This document shows positions 56,162 through 64,000 of a stretch of DNA of 64,000 nt, piece by piece; position 1 is the first letter of the stretch, and every line of letters begins with the position of its first letter. The notes below the pieces were generated by a model. It saw only the letters and a program-made list of their open reading frames with translations, was not told the origin of the DNA and made no database searches. The stretch is from positions 806,001 through 870,000 of the forward strand of contig CAWBNP010000002.1 in NCBI GenBank assembly GCA_963790245.1. Direction: 5' to 3'. The DNA comes from JACCVG01 sp963790245. GTDB taxonomy: Bacteria; Actinomycetota; Thermoleophilia; Solirubrobacterales; Thermoleophilaceae. The translations under genes were made by a program, and so were the position numbers.

Positions 56162-56596
56162 CTATCGGGTAACGGCAGACTCGATGAAGTCGATGATGTC
56201 CTGGGTCGGCGAACCCGGAGTGAAGACCTCGGCGACGCCCAGCTGCTTGAGCTCGGGAATGTCCTCGGCGGGGATCGTGCCCCCGACCGTGATCACCACA
56301 TCGTCGATGTCCTGCTCCTTGAGCAGCGCGACCACCTTGGGAACGAGCGTCATGTGCGCGCCCGAGAGAATCGACAGGCCGACGGCGTCGGCGTCCTCCT
56401 GGATCACGGTCTCGGCGATCTGCTCGGGCGTCTGATGGAGCCCGGTGTAGATCACCTCCATGCCGGCGTCGCGAAGCGCGCGCGCAATGATCTTGGCGCC
56501 GCGGTCGTGTCCGTCAAGACCCGGCTTGGCGACGACGACCCGGATCTTGCGTCCGCTCGTGCGGCCGCTGCTCTGGGTCTCGGGGCTGGCTTCCAT
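56162..56596 (-). CDS. Cobalamin-binding small subunit of an acyl-CoA mutase
   Basis: Carries adenosylcobalamin for the large subunit encoded at 57065-58720. The 144 residues form a single B12 domain: KIRVVVAKPGLDGHDRGAKI with the lower-ligand His in DGHDRGAK, GLSILSGAHMTLVPKVV, and VVITVGGTIPAEDIPELKQL. Length and separate coding resemble IcmB or archaeal-type MCM small subunits. An unstructured N-terminal Ser/Gly/Thr stretch precedes the domain. A SnoaL-like gene lies between the two subunit genes. Confidence 0.93.
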   Translation of the reverse strand: MEASPETQSSGRTSGRKIRVVVAKPGLDGHDRGAKIIARALRDAGMEVIYTGLHQTPEQIAETVIQEDADAVGLSILSGAHMTLVPKVVALLKEQDIDDVVITVGGTIPAEDIPELKQLGVAEVFTPGSPTQDIIDFIESAVTR

Positions 56597-56650
56597 GGCC
56601 GGAACCCTACCCGCCGAGACGAAATTCCAGAGACAGGTCGCGCGTGGGAT

Positions 56651-56667
56651 GGGCCCGGTGGACCCTA
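56651..56667 (+). repeat. Dispersed palindromic border repeat, copy 6 (SnoaL-like stop, diverged)
   Basis: GGGCCCGGTGGACCCTA; last three bases complement the TAG stop. The arm bases changed together (GGGCCC with GGaCCC), roughly preserving symmetry with one mismatch; core CCGGTG is kept. Flank GTCGCGCGTGGGAT resembles copies 2, 4 and 5. Confidence 0.6.
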
Positions 56668-57057
56668 CCCCACCAACCCAATCGCCTTCAGCGCCTCGTT
56701 CGGGTCCTGGTACATCTCGCAGCGGTTGACGAGCCCGTCCTCGGTGAACTCGAAGACCGCCGCGATGTCGGCCTCCTGGAGCAACTCGCGATTGTCACGG
56801 CGGCGGAACTGGAGCCGGATCAGTACCAGCTCGCGGCCATCGCGTTCGAAGAACCGGTCGCAGACGGCGTTCGGGACGACTTTGCCGCGACCCTGCTTGA
56901 GCCAGTCAGCCGCCGCCTCGCGCCCGGCGAACGGACCGGTCAGCGTCTCGAGCTCGACGTCCTCGGCGAGCAGCGCGGTGAACCGCTCGCGGTTGGCGTC
57001 GTTGAAGGCGGAGAAGAATTCGCGCGCGCGGTCGCGGTTGGCGTCGGAGGGGGACAT
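56665..57057 (-). CDS. SnoaL-like/NTF2-fold polyketide cyclase family protein
   Basis: Small alpha+beta barrel protein of 130 residues from the ATG at 57057. Features: RAREFFSAFNDANRERFTAL, LAEDVELETLTGPFAGREA, and ELVLIRLQFRRRDNRELLQE with DIAAVFEFTEDGLVNRCEMY. The fold serves isomerases, dehydratases and non-enzymatic binding proteins, so function is open. It starts seven bases after the mutase large-subunit stop and lies between the two mutase subunit genes, which suggests a linked role such as substrate or product handling. Confidence 0.82.
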   Translation of the reverse strand: MSPSDANRDRAREFFSAFNDANRERFTALLAEDVELETLTGPFAGREAAADWLKQGRGKVVPNAVCDRFFERDGRELVLIRLQFRRRDNRELLQEADIAAVFEFTEDGLVNRCEMYQDPNEALKAIGLVG

Positions 57058-57064
57058 GTTTCGG

Positions 57065-58720
57065 CTAGAAGACCGGCGTCTCGGTGTAGGTGCCAAAGAC
57101 GGTCTGCAGCGCGCCGACGATCTCGCCCTCGGAGGCGTGCACTCGCGCCGCCTCGACCAGCGGACCCATCAGGTTGCCCTCGCCCGCGGCGACCCGCTTG
57201 AGCTCTTCCAGCGTCGCCTGCACCGCCGCCGAGTCGCGCGAGGCCTTGACGCCCTGTAGGCGATCGATTTGCTTGCGCTCGAGTGCAGGGTCGATGCGCA
57301 GGATCGGGATGTTCTCCTCATCGCCCTCGGTGAACGCGTTGACCCCGACGATGATCCGCTGCCTTGAATCGACCTCGCCCTGGTACTGGAAGGAGGCATC
57401 GGCGATCTCGCGCTGGGGGTAGTTGCGCTTGACCGCCTCGACCATTCCGCCGAGCTCGTCGATCCGGGCGAAGTAGTCATAAGCCGCCTCCTCCATCTGA
57501 TCGGTCAGCGTCTCGATGAAGTAGGAGCCGGCGAGCGGGTCGATCGTGTTCGTGACGCCCGTCTCGTGCGCAATCACCTGCTGGGTGCGAAGCGCCAAAC
57601 GGACGGCGTCCTCGGTTGGCAGCGCGAGCGCCTCGTCGTGGGAGTTCGTGTGCAGCGACTGGGTCCCGCCGAGCACGGCGGCGAGCGCCTCGATCGCCGT
57701 GCGGACGACGTTGTTGTAGGGCTGCTGGGCGGTCAGCGAGACTCCGGCGGTCTGGGAGTGGGTGCGCATCAGCAGCGACTTCTCGGACTTCGCGCCGTAG
57801 GTGTCGCGCAGCTCCCGCGCCCAGATCCGTCGCGCCGCCCGGTACTTGGCGATCTCCTCGAAAAAGTCGATATGAGCGTTGAAGAAGAAGCTCAGACGGG
57901 GCGCGAAGTCATCGACGTCGATCCCGCGCTCGATCGCCCGCTCGACGTAGGTGAAGCCGTCCTTGAGTGTGAAGGCGAGCTCCTGCTGGGCGGTCGAGCC
58001 GGCCTCGCGGATGTGGTACCCCGAGATCGAGATCGGATGCCAGCGCGGCATCTCCTTTGAGCAGTACTCGACCATGTCGGTGACAAGCCGCATCGCCTCA
58101 TCGATCGGGAAGCACCACTCCTTCTGGGCGATGTACTCCTTGAGAATGTCGGTCTGGATCGTCCCGGCGAGGTTCTCCGGAGCGGTCCCCTGGCGCTCTG
58201 CAGCGACGACGTAGAAGGCCAGCATGATCGCCGCCGGTGCGTTGATCGTCATCGAAGTCGAGACATCGCCCATCTCGATCCCCCGGAAGAGCGTCTCCAT
58301 GTCATCGACGGTGTCGATCGCCACGCCCTCGCGGCCGACCTCGCCGAGTGAGAGGGCGTGGTCTGAGTCATGGCCCATCAGGCTCGGCATGTCAAAGGCG
58401 GTCGAGAGGCCCTGCTGGCCGTGGTCGAGCAGGTAGCGGAACCGCTCGTTGGTCTCCTCGGCGGTACCGAAGCCGGCGAACTGGCGCATTGTCCAGAGCC
58501 TGCCGCGATACATCGATGGATAGACCCCGCGCGTGTAGGGGTACTCGCCCGGCAGGCCGATCCGGTCGGGATCGCGACCCTCGAGGTGCTCCTCGGTGTA
58601 GAGGGGCTCGATCTCCTCGCCGGAGATGCTCGTGAAGAGGGCGTCGCGCTCGGGAGTCGAGCCGAAGCTCTCCGCGCGCCAGCGCTCGCTCTCGGTCTGC
58701 CTACCCGAGGTCGCGGTCAT
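57065..58720 (-). CDS. icmA: B12-dependent acyl-CoA mutase large subunit, isobutyryl-CoA mutase-like
   Basis: TIM-barrel subunit that rearranges acyl-CoA carbon skeletons with the B12 subunit at 56162-56596. About 551 residues from the ATG at 58720. Two specificity positions are informative: MCM has Tyr in RQYAGF, here RQFAGF; MCM has Arg ten residues after the Gln of GTIQ, here Gln (GTIQTDILKEYIAQ). Phe and Gln are the pair reported for isobutyryl-CoA mutase. Other blocks: SISGYHIREAGSTAQQELAF, RTHSQTAGVSLTAQQPYNNV. An ATG three codons earlier (58729) would overlap the likely -10. Symbol is tentative. Confidence 0.85.
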   Translation of the reverse strand: MTATSGRQTESERWRAESFGSTPERDALFTSISGEEIEPLYTEEHLEGRDPDRIGLPGEYPYTRGVYPSMYRGRLWTMRQFAGFGTAEETNERFRYLLDHGQQGLSTAFDMPSLMGHDSDHALSLGEVGREGVAIDTVDDMETLFRGIEMGDVSTSMTINAPAAIMLAFYVVAAERQGTAPENLAGTIQTDILKEYIAQKEWCFPIDEAMRLVTDMVEYCSKEMPRWHPISISGYHIREAGSTAQQELAFTLKDGFTYVERAIERGIDVDDFAPRLSFFFNAHIDFFEEIAKYRAARRIWARELRDTYGAKSEKSLLMRTHSQTAGVSLTAQQPYNNVVRTAIEALAAVLGGTQSLHTNSHDEALALPTEDAVRLALRTQQVIAHETGVTNTIDPLAGSYFIETLTDQMEEAAYDYFARIDELGGMVEAVKRNYPQREIADASFQYQGEVDSRQRIIVGVNAFTEGDEENIPILRIDPALERKQIDRLQGVKASRDSAAVQATLEELKRVAAGEGNLMGPLVEAARVHASEGEIVGALQTVFGTYTETPVF

Positions 58721-58727
58721 CACGGGC

Positions 58728-58733
58728 ATTGTA
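58728..58733 (-). promoter_or_regulatory. -10 element of a leaderless promoter for the mutase gene
   Basis: Minus strand TACAAT (58733 to 58728), then seven bases, then ATG at 58720. Same spacing as the amidase and the serine protease genes. A GGCGGA-TT-TCCGCC inverted repeat (58773-58786) lies between this promoter and the divergent TauE gene. Confidence 0.5.
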
Positions 58734-58804
58734 TTGACAAGCCGCGGGAGAACCGGGTCACCAGCCGCCCGGGGCGGATTTCCGCCAATCGGTGTAATGG
58801 CGCG

Positions 58805-59536
58805 ATGGATCTCCTCCTGATCGGTGGAACGGCGCCGGTGCTGGCGGGCCTCGCGCTGGTAGCCGTGGCGGCCGGCGCGACCGCCCAGGGTGTCACCGGC
58901 CTCGGCTTCGTGCTGATCGCGGGTCCGCCGCTGATCACCGCGCTCGGCCCGGCGCGTGGCATCGCCACCGCCCTGGTGTTGGGGTGCGCCGCGAACCTCG
59001 TCCCGCTCGCCGTCGAGCGGCGCCACGTCGACCTGCGCAAGGCGCTTGGCCTGCTGATCCCCGCCGCGCTCGCGACGCCGCTGATCGCGCTCGCCTTGAC
59101 GGGAGCGGACGAGCGGCTCGGTGCCGTGCTCGCCGGGGTCGCGATCCTGCTCTCGACCGCGATGCTGGCGAGCGGACTGCGCTGGGAGGGCGGGACAGGA
59201 CCCCTGGCCACAGTGATGGCGGGAGCCGCGAGCGGAGCCATGAACTACATCGGTGGCGTCGGCGGCCCGGCCGCGGCGTTGTTCGCGACCAACGCCGGCT
59301 GGCCTCAGCGTGAGGTCCGCGCGACGCTCCAGGCCTACCTGCTGGCGATCAACCTGATTACCCTCGCGGTGCTCGGCTTCGTGCTCGTCCCGCTCGATCT
59401 GGTCCTGGCGCTCGTGATCGGCGCCGTGATCGGCGTCGCCGTCGGCGGCCGGATACCCGACTCGGCCGCGCGGGTCGCGACGCTCTGGATCTCGGCGCTC
59501 GGCGGCGCGGCTTTGGTCCTCGACGCGCTGGTCTGA
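58805..59536 (+). CDS. TauE/SafE family sulfite/sulfonate exporter-like permease
   Basis: Integral membrane protein of 243 residues with about eight helices in two repeated halves. Halves begin VAAGATAQGVTGLGFVLIAG and MAGAASGAMNYIGGVGGPAA, the Gly-rich motifs typical of TauE/SafE; the late LVIGAVIGVAVGGRI also fits. Members export sulfite, sulfoacetate or other anions, so the substrate here is unknown. ATG at 58805; divergent from the mutase gene. Its stop is two bases from the stop of the convergent membrane protein. Confidence 0.86.
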   Translation: MDLLLIGGTAPVLAGLALVAVAAGATAQGVTGLGFVLIAGPPLITALGPARGIATALVLGCAANLVPLAVERRHVDLRKALGLLIPAALATPLIALALTGADERLGAVLAGVAILLSTAMLASGLRWEGGTGPLATVMAGAASGAMNYIGGVGGPAAALFATNAGWPQREVRATLQAYLLAINLITLAVLGFVLVPLDLVLALVIGAVIGVAVGGRIPDSAARVATLWISALGGAALVLDALV

Positions 59537-59538
59537 GG

Positions 59539-59991
59539 TCAGCCGCGCTCGGCGCGCGCGGCCTCGATCGCCGCGATCCAGCCGTCGAGATCGCGGACCT
59601 CGATCCCGATGCTGTCCTCGACGCCCTCGCTCCGCCAGCCGACCTTCAGCAGCCGGACGCCGGAGGTCTTGCCGAGATGCGAGCGCGGTGTGTCAATCGC
59701 GATGATGTCCGTCAGCGGCACGCGGACCTGGCGGGTCGGGACCTGCTGCACGAAAACCAGCGCGTCCTCGCCGAGCGCCAGTAAGCCGCTTCCGCGCACC
59801 TGGCCGCGACCGCGCGAGGTGACGCCGAACGAGCGCGCCGCACTGCGACGGGTCGCTTGAAAACCGGACTGCTCGAGCTCCGCAAACTTGCGCCGGTTCG
59901 CGGTCCGCACCGACAGGACGGTGGCGGCGATCAGGCCGGCGGTCAGAGCAAGCCCCCCGAGGACGATCAGGACAATCACCCACCGATCCAT
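59539..59991 (-). CDS. Small membrane protein with PH-like domain
   Basis: A 150-residue protein of unknown function. One N-terminal helix (VIVLIVLGGLALTAGLIAAT) is followed by a basic linker and a soluble domain of about 100 residues with beta-strand pattern: GLLALGEDALVFVQQVPTRQ, VRVPLTDIIAIDTPRSHLGK, VRLLKVGWRSEGVEDSIGIE. It ends with the helix DLDGWIAAIEAARAE, an arrangement like bacterial PH domains. Downstream of the HAD phosphatase gene by 20 bases on the same strand. Confidence 0.7.
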   Translation of the reverse strand: MDRWVIVLIVLGGLALTAGLIAATVLSVRTANRRKFAELEQSGFQATRRSAARSFGVTSRGRGQVRGSGLLALGEDALVFVQQVPTRQVRVPLTDIIAIDTPRSHLGKTSGVRLLKVGWRSEGVEDSIGIEVRDLDGWIAAIEAARAERG

Positions 59992-60011
59992 CGCCCTCGG
60001 ATCCTAAGCGC

Positions 60012-60806
60012 TCAGCGCAGCCACCGGACCGATGCAGTCCGCGTTCGACCCCGCAGCCGGCCGGCGAGATAGCCACCCCCGGCACCGAGGGCGCCCAGGC
60101 CGCCGAGGGCTCCCGCGATCTTCAGCCGTCGACCGAGCTTGTCGAAGCGCATCACCTGCCAGCGCTCCTCGCGCGCCACTTTCAGCAACGGGGCGTCGGG
60201 ATTGACGGCAACCGGATGGCCGACGACACGCATCATCGGGAGATCCGACGCCGAATCCGAGTAGGCGTAGGACGCTGTGAGATCGAGCCCGCGCTCAGCC
60301 GCCAGTGCCCTGATCGCGACCGCCTTGCCCTCGCCGTAGTTGAACGGCCCCTCGAGCCTGCCTGTGTAGTGGTCGTCGATGACCTCGTAGGGAGTGCCGA
60401 TGCCCCCGTCGAAGGTCAGCACCTCCGCCAGCAGCGAGGCGAGATCGGCGGATGCCGCCGTGACGATGAAGACCTCTCGGCCGGCGTCCTGATGGGACCA
60501 CGCCTCCTCGAGCATCTGTGGGTAGACCGCCGGCAAGACACCCGCCAGAACATCAGGGGTCAAGCGCGCCAGCCGCCGCCGGGGGAGTCCGACCATCGCG
60601 CCCGAGACCCGCTCCTTGACCTGCTCGGCTTGAGCGTCGGTGGCTCCCGCGACACGGAACCGGAGGTTCTCGTAGACATCGCGGAGCAACCGCGAGCGGC
60701 TGACCAGACCGGACCGGTACGCGGCCCGGACGAAGTAGAGGCCGCTTGCGCCCTCCATCAACGTCTTATCCAGGTCGAAGAAAGCGGCGCCGCGCGCCTC
60801 CTCCAT
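60012..60806 (-). CDS. HAD-IB family phosphatase
   Basis: Phosphomonoesterase of the SerB-like subfamily IB. The 264 residues include motif I AAFFDLDKTLMEGASG (nucleophile Asp in DLDKT), motif II FIVTAASADLASLLAEVL, and motif IV AYSDSASDLPMMRVVGHPVA; NYGEGKAVAIRALAAERGLD supplies the motif III Lys. A C-terminal Gly-rich hydrophobic segment may attach it to the membrane. Substrate not assigned. Its ATG overlaps the thiolase TAA by one base (TAATG), so the two are coupled. Confidence 0.88.
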   Translation of the reverse strand: MEEARGAAFFDLDKTLMEGASGLYFVRAAYRSGLVSRSRLLRDVYENLRFRVAGATDAQAEQVKERVSGAMVGLPRRRLARLTPDVLAGVLPAVYPQMLEEAWSHQDAGREVFIVTAASADLASLLAEVLTFDGGIGTPYEVIDDHYTGRLEGPFNYGEGKAVAIRALAAERGLDLTASYAYSDSASDLPMMRVVGHPVAVNPDAPLLKVAREERWQVMRFDKLGRRLKIAGALGGLGALGAGGGYLAGRLRGRTRTASVRWLR

Positions 60807-61990
60807 TACGGAGCCTCGACCTCCAGGATCACCGCGTCGCCCTGGCCGCCGCCGGAGCAGATCGCCGCAACGCCCAAGCCGCCTCCGCGGCGCTGGAGCT
60901 CGTAGATCAGCGTCGTCAGGATGCGCGCGCCGCTTGCGCCGATCGGATGGCCGAGCGCAATCGCACCGCCGTTGACGTTGACCTTGTCCTCATCGACGCC
61001 GAGCATCCTGACCGAGTTGAGGGCAACCGAGGCGAACGCCTCGTTGATCTCGAACAGATCGATGTCCTCGACCGAGAGCCCGGCCTTCTCGAGCGCTGCC
61101 TTGGTGGCATTCGCAGGCGTGCGCGCGAGGTAGGGAAGCTCGTCGGCGACCGCCGCCTGGGCGACGATCCGCGCGAGCGGCTTGCGGTCGTTGGTCTTGG
61201 CCCAATCCGCCGAGGCCAGTACCAGCGCGCCGGCGCCGTCGTTGACGCCGGGGGCGTTGCCGGCAGTGTGACTGCCGTCCTTGACGAAGATCGGGGGCAG
61301 CTTGGCGAGCGCCTCGAGCGTCGTCTCACGCCGCGGACCCTCATCGATCTCGACGACGGTCTCCCCCTTGCGGGACTTGACCGTCACGGGAACGATCTCC
61401 TCGGGCAGGCGGCCGGCGTCGATCGCTTCTACCGCGAGCTGTTGGCTGCGCAGCGCGAAGCGGTCCAGATCGGGTCGGGTGAGCTCGAGCTCGTCGGCGA
61501 CCTCGGTCGCCTCCTGCGCCATGTGCTTGCCGCTCCACGGGCTGGTCAGCCCATCGTTGAGCATCGCGTCGAGCGCCTTGCCATCGCCCATCCGCATGCC
61601 GAAACGCGCGTCCTTGAGCAGGTAGGGAGCACTCGACATCGACTCCATCCCGCCGGCCACGCCGACATCGAGGTCGCCGGCCCGGATCGCCTGATCGACC
61701 ATGCCGGCCGACCGCAACCCGGACGCGCACACCTTGTTGATCGTCTCGGAGCTGACCTCTTTCGGGATCCCTCCCTTGAGCTGAGCCTGGCGCGAGGGGA
61801 TCTGGCCCTGGCCGGCCTGCAGCACCTGTCCGAACACCACGTGCTGAACCTGATCGGGCCCGACCTCCGCGCGCTCGAGTGCCGCGGCGATCGCGGTGCC
61901 GCCGAGGTCGGTCGCGTCGAGCGCCGAGAGCGCGCCGCCGAGCTTGCCGAACGGGGTCCGCGCGGCGCCGAGGATCACAGTGCTGGACAT
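60806..61990 (-). CDS. Acetyl-CoA C-acetyltransferase (thiolase)
   Basis: Biosynthetic-type or degradative thiolase; 394 residues. Active-site residues: acylated Cys in INKVCASGLRSAGMV (about residue 88), His in NVNGGAIALGHPIGASGAR, and second Cys in AAICSGGGQGDAVIL. The sequence resembles acetoacetyl-CoA thiolases (GQVLQAGQGQIPSRQAQLKG). Together with the ETF operon and mutase, it points to acyl-CoA metabolism in this region, although each is a separate transcript. ATG at 61990. Confidence 0.94.
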   Translation of the reverse strand: MSSTVILGAARTPFGKLGGALSALDATDLGGTAIAAALERAEVGPDQVQHVVFGQVLQAGQGQIPSRQAQLKGGIPKEVSSETINKVCASGLRSAGMVDQAIRAGDLDVGVAGGMESMSSAPYLLKDARFGMRMGDGKALDAMLNDGLTSPWSGKHMAQEATEVADELELTRPDLDRFALRSQQLAVEAIDAGRLPEEIVPVTVKSRKGETVVEIDEGPRRETTLEALAKLPPIFVKDGSHTAGNAPGVNDGAGALVLASADWAKTNDRKPLARIVAQAAVADELPYLARTPANATKAALEKAGLSVEDIDLFEINEAFASVALNSVRMLGVDEDKVNVNGGAIALGHPIGASGARILTTLIYELQRRGGGLGVAAICSGGGQGDAVILEVEAP

Positions 61991-62084
61991 GCGTTGAATC
62001 TTCTCCTTGAGGTGGGGGAACCGCGGCGAACGATAGCGACGGAACCCGGCTTGCCGAGCTCAGCGATGCTCTAGCCTCCGACTG

Positions 62085-62882
62085 GTGCGGTTGCTCACAT
62101 CACTGGCGCTGGCCATCGGGCTGCTCGCCGTTCCGACGTCGATCGCAACCGCCGGGGAGCCGGCCCTGGGCTCGGGCGACTGCCAGCTGATCGAGGTTCC
62201 GACCGCCGCTCCGTTCGGCGCCGGCGTCTGCCCCGGCGTGCGGCCTGGAGCCCTGCTGGAGACACCGACCGGCTTCTGCACGATGAATTTCGGCTTCCGC
62301 GGCCGTAAGGGCGCTCGCTACATCGGGACCGCCGGCCACTGCATCATCAGCGAGGAAACCGGCGGCGAGCGGACGTGGCGCGGAAAGCAGCGCGGCCCGA
62401 TCGCGAAGGACTCCCTGGGTAACCCGATCGGCCGGTTCGCCTATGGCGTTCTCGAGCTCGAGGGCGAGAAGGACTTCGCGCTGATCAAGCTGTTCAAGAA
62501 CGCGAAGCTCAACCCCTCGGTCTGCCATTTCGGAGGTCCGACGACGATCAACCGCTCGACGAGCACGAGGACAACCGCGCTGAGCCTGTTCGGGAACGGC
62601 CTGCTGCTTGGCGAGGTCGTGCCCGCGCGCACGTTCATCGCCAACGGGCTGCCCGACCCCGATTTCGTCAGCGCGACCGGTGCCGCGCTCCCGGGCGACT
62701 CCGGCGGACCGGTGACCGACGAGCAGGGCAGAGCCGTAGGCGTACTGGTCAGCTTCGGAGCGTTCCTCGGCGGCTCCGACAGCGGCGTCATCGGGATCAC
62801 CCGCATCGGCCCGCAGATCGAGCGCGCGCAACAGCAGCTGCGCCTCAAGCGGCTTGCGCTGCTCTCCGCCCGTCCCCGGTAG
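62085..62882 (+). CDS. Secreted trypsin-like serine protease
   Basis: Extracellular S1-type peptidase of 265 residues. A signal peptide (MRLLTSLALAIGLLAVPTSI, cut near ATAGEPA) precedes the domain. Catalytic triad: His in YIGTAGHCIISEE, Asp in GEKDFALIKLFKN, Ser in ALPGDSGGPVTDEQG. Cysteines at SGDC, GVC, FC, GHC and VCHF suggest disulfides. GTG start seven bases after TAGCCT, a leaderless layout. Tail to tail with acs, six bases apart. Confidence 0.87.
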   Translation: MRLLTSLALAIGLLAVPTSIATAGEPALGSGDCQLIEVPTAAPFGAGVCPGVRPGALLETPTGFCTMNFGFRGRKGARYIGTAGHCIISEETGGERTWRGKQRGPIAKDSLGNPIGRFAYGVLELEGEKDFALIKLFKNAKLNPSVCHFGGPTTINRSTSTRTTALSLFGNGLLLGEVVPARTFIANGLPDPDFVSATGAALPGDSGGPVTDEQGRAVGVLVSFGAFLGGSDSGVIGITRIGPQIERAQQQLRLKRLALLSARPR

Positions 62883-62888
62883 CGACCT

Positions 62889-64000
<1,112 letters not shown>

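Overview
The window is a dense, visibly GC-rich bacterial chromosome segment of almost only housekeeping genes. It looks like an actinobacterium. The tmRNA tag (ADSHEYALAA) closely resembles the mycobacterial tag; ftsE-ftsX lie with prfB, smpB and ssrA; many starts are GTG or TTG; and several promoters have the actinobacterial leaderless layout. The lack of typical mycobacterial or streptomycete operon neighbours suggests a deep branch such as Thermoleophilia/Solirubrobacterales, but that placement is inference. I see no transposase, integrase, phage gene, CRISPR array, rRNA or tRNA.

Layout. 1-1174: 3' part of an MFS exporter. 1245-1608: tmRNA. 1627-3194: two unknown membrane proteins. 3256-4131: site-2 protease. 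4117-16872 (all minus strand): hpf, secA, prfB (with +1 programmed frameshift), nadC, nadA, a RibD-like reductase, ftsE, ftsX, an S41 protease, RNase R and smpB. This links secretion, release, NAD synthesis, division and ribosome rescue. 17001-25637: comF, ctaG, then a surface-sugar block (two nucleotidyltransferases around a sugar-phosphate isomerase, UDP-glucose dehydrogenase, LCP ligase) and an M20 peptidase. 25779-29921: TetR regulator with acyl-CoA dehydrogenase, DUF1761 protein, amidase. 29907-37595: complete F-type ATP synthase operon. 37758-39284: YjbQ and a radical SAM protein. 39362-45735: secreted GH31 glycosidase, WecA-like transferase, FetAB-like exporter, glyA. 45859-50208: rpmE, DUF1385, DUF3237, prfA, prmC, tsaC. 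50255-52511: gpsA and an unknown membrane protein. 52577-61990: acyl-CoA/energy block with ETF alpha/beta, ETF-quinone oxidoreductase, a two-subunit B12 acyl-CoA mutase with isobutyryl-CoA-mutase-like residues, TauE, HAD phosphatase and thiolase. 62085-64000: secreted trypsin-like protease and the 3' part of acetyl-CoA synthetase.

The most unusual material is non-coding. (1) A short palindromic repeat, core GACCCGGTGGGGTCTA, occurs seven times at gene borders; in five copies its last three bases are the stop codon of the adjacent gene. (2) A 165-bp element with perfect 17-bp terminal inverted repeats fills the gap between atpA and atpG and folds the atpG ribosome-binding region into a stem. 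(3) fetA begins directly after the glyA stop, in the same frame, with no ATG, GTG or TTG before its Walker A motif. (4) A perfect 22-bp palindrome lies in the etfB promoter region. Protein oddities include an ETF-QO lacking one iron-sulfur cysteine, a PrmC with NLPY instead of NPPY, and an ATP synthase alpha subunit with a long acidic tail.
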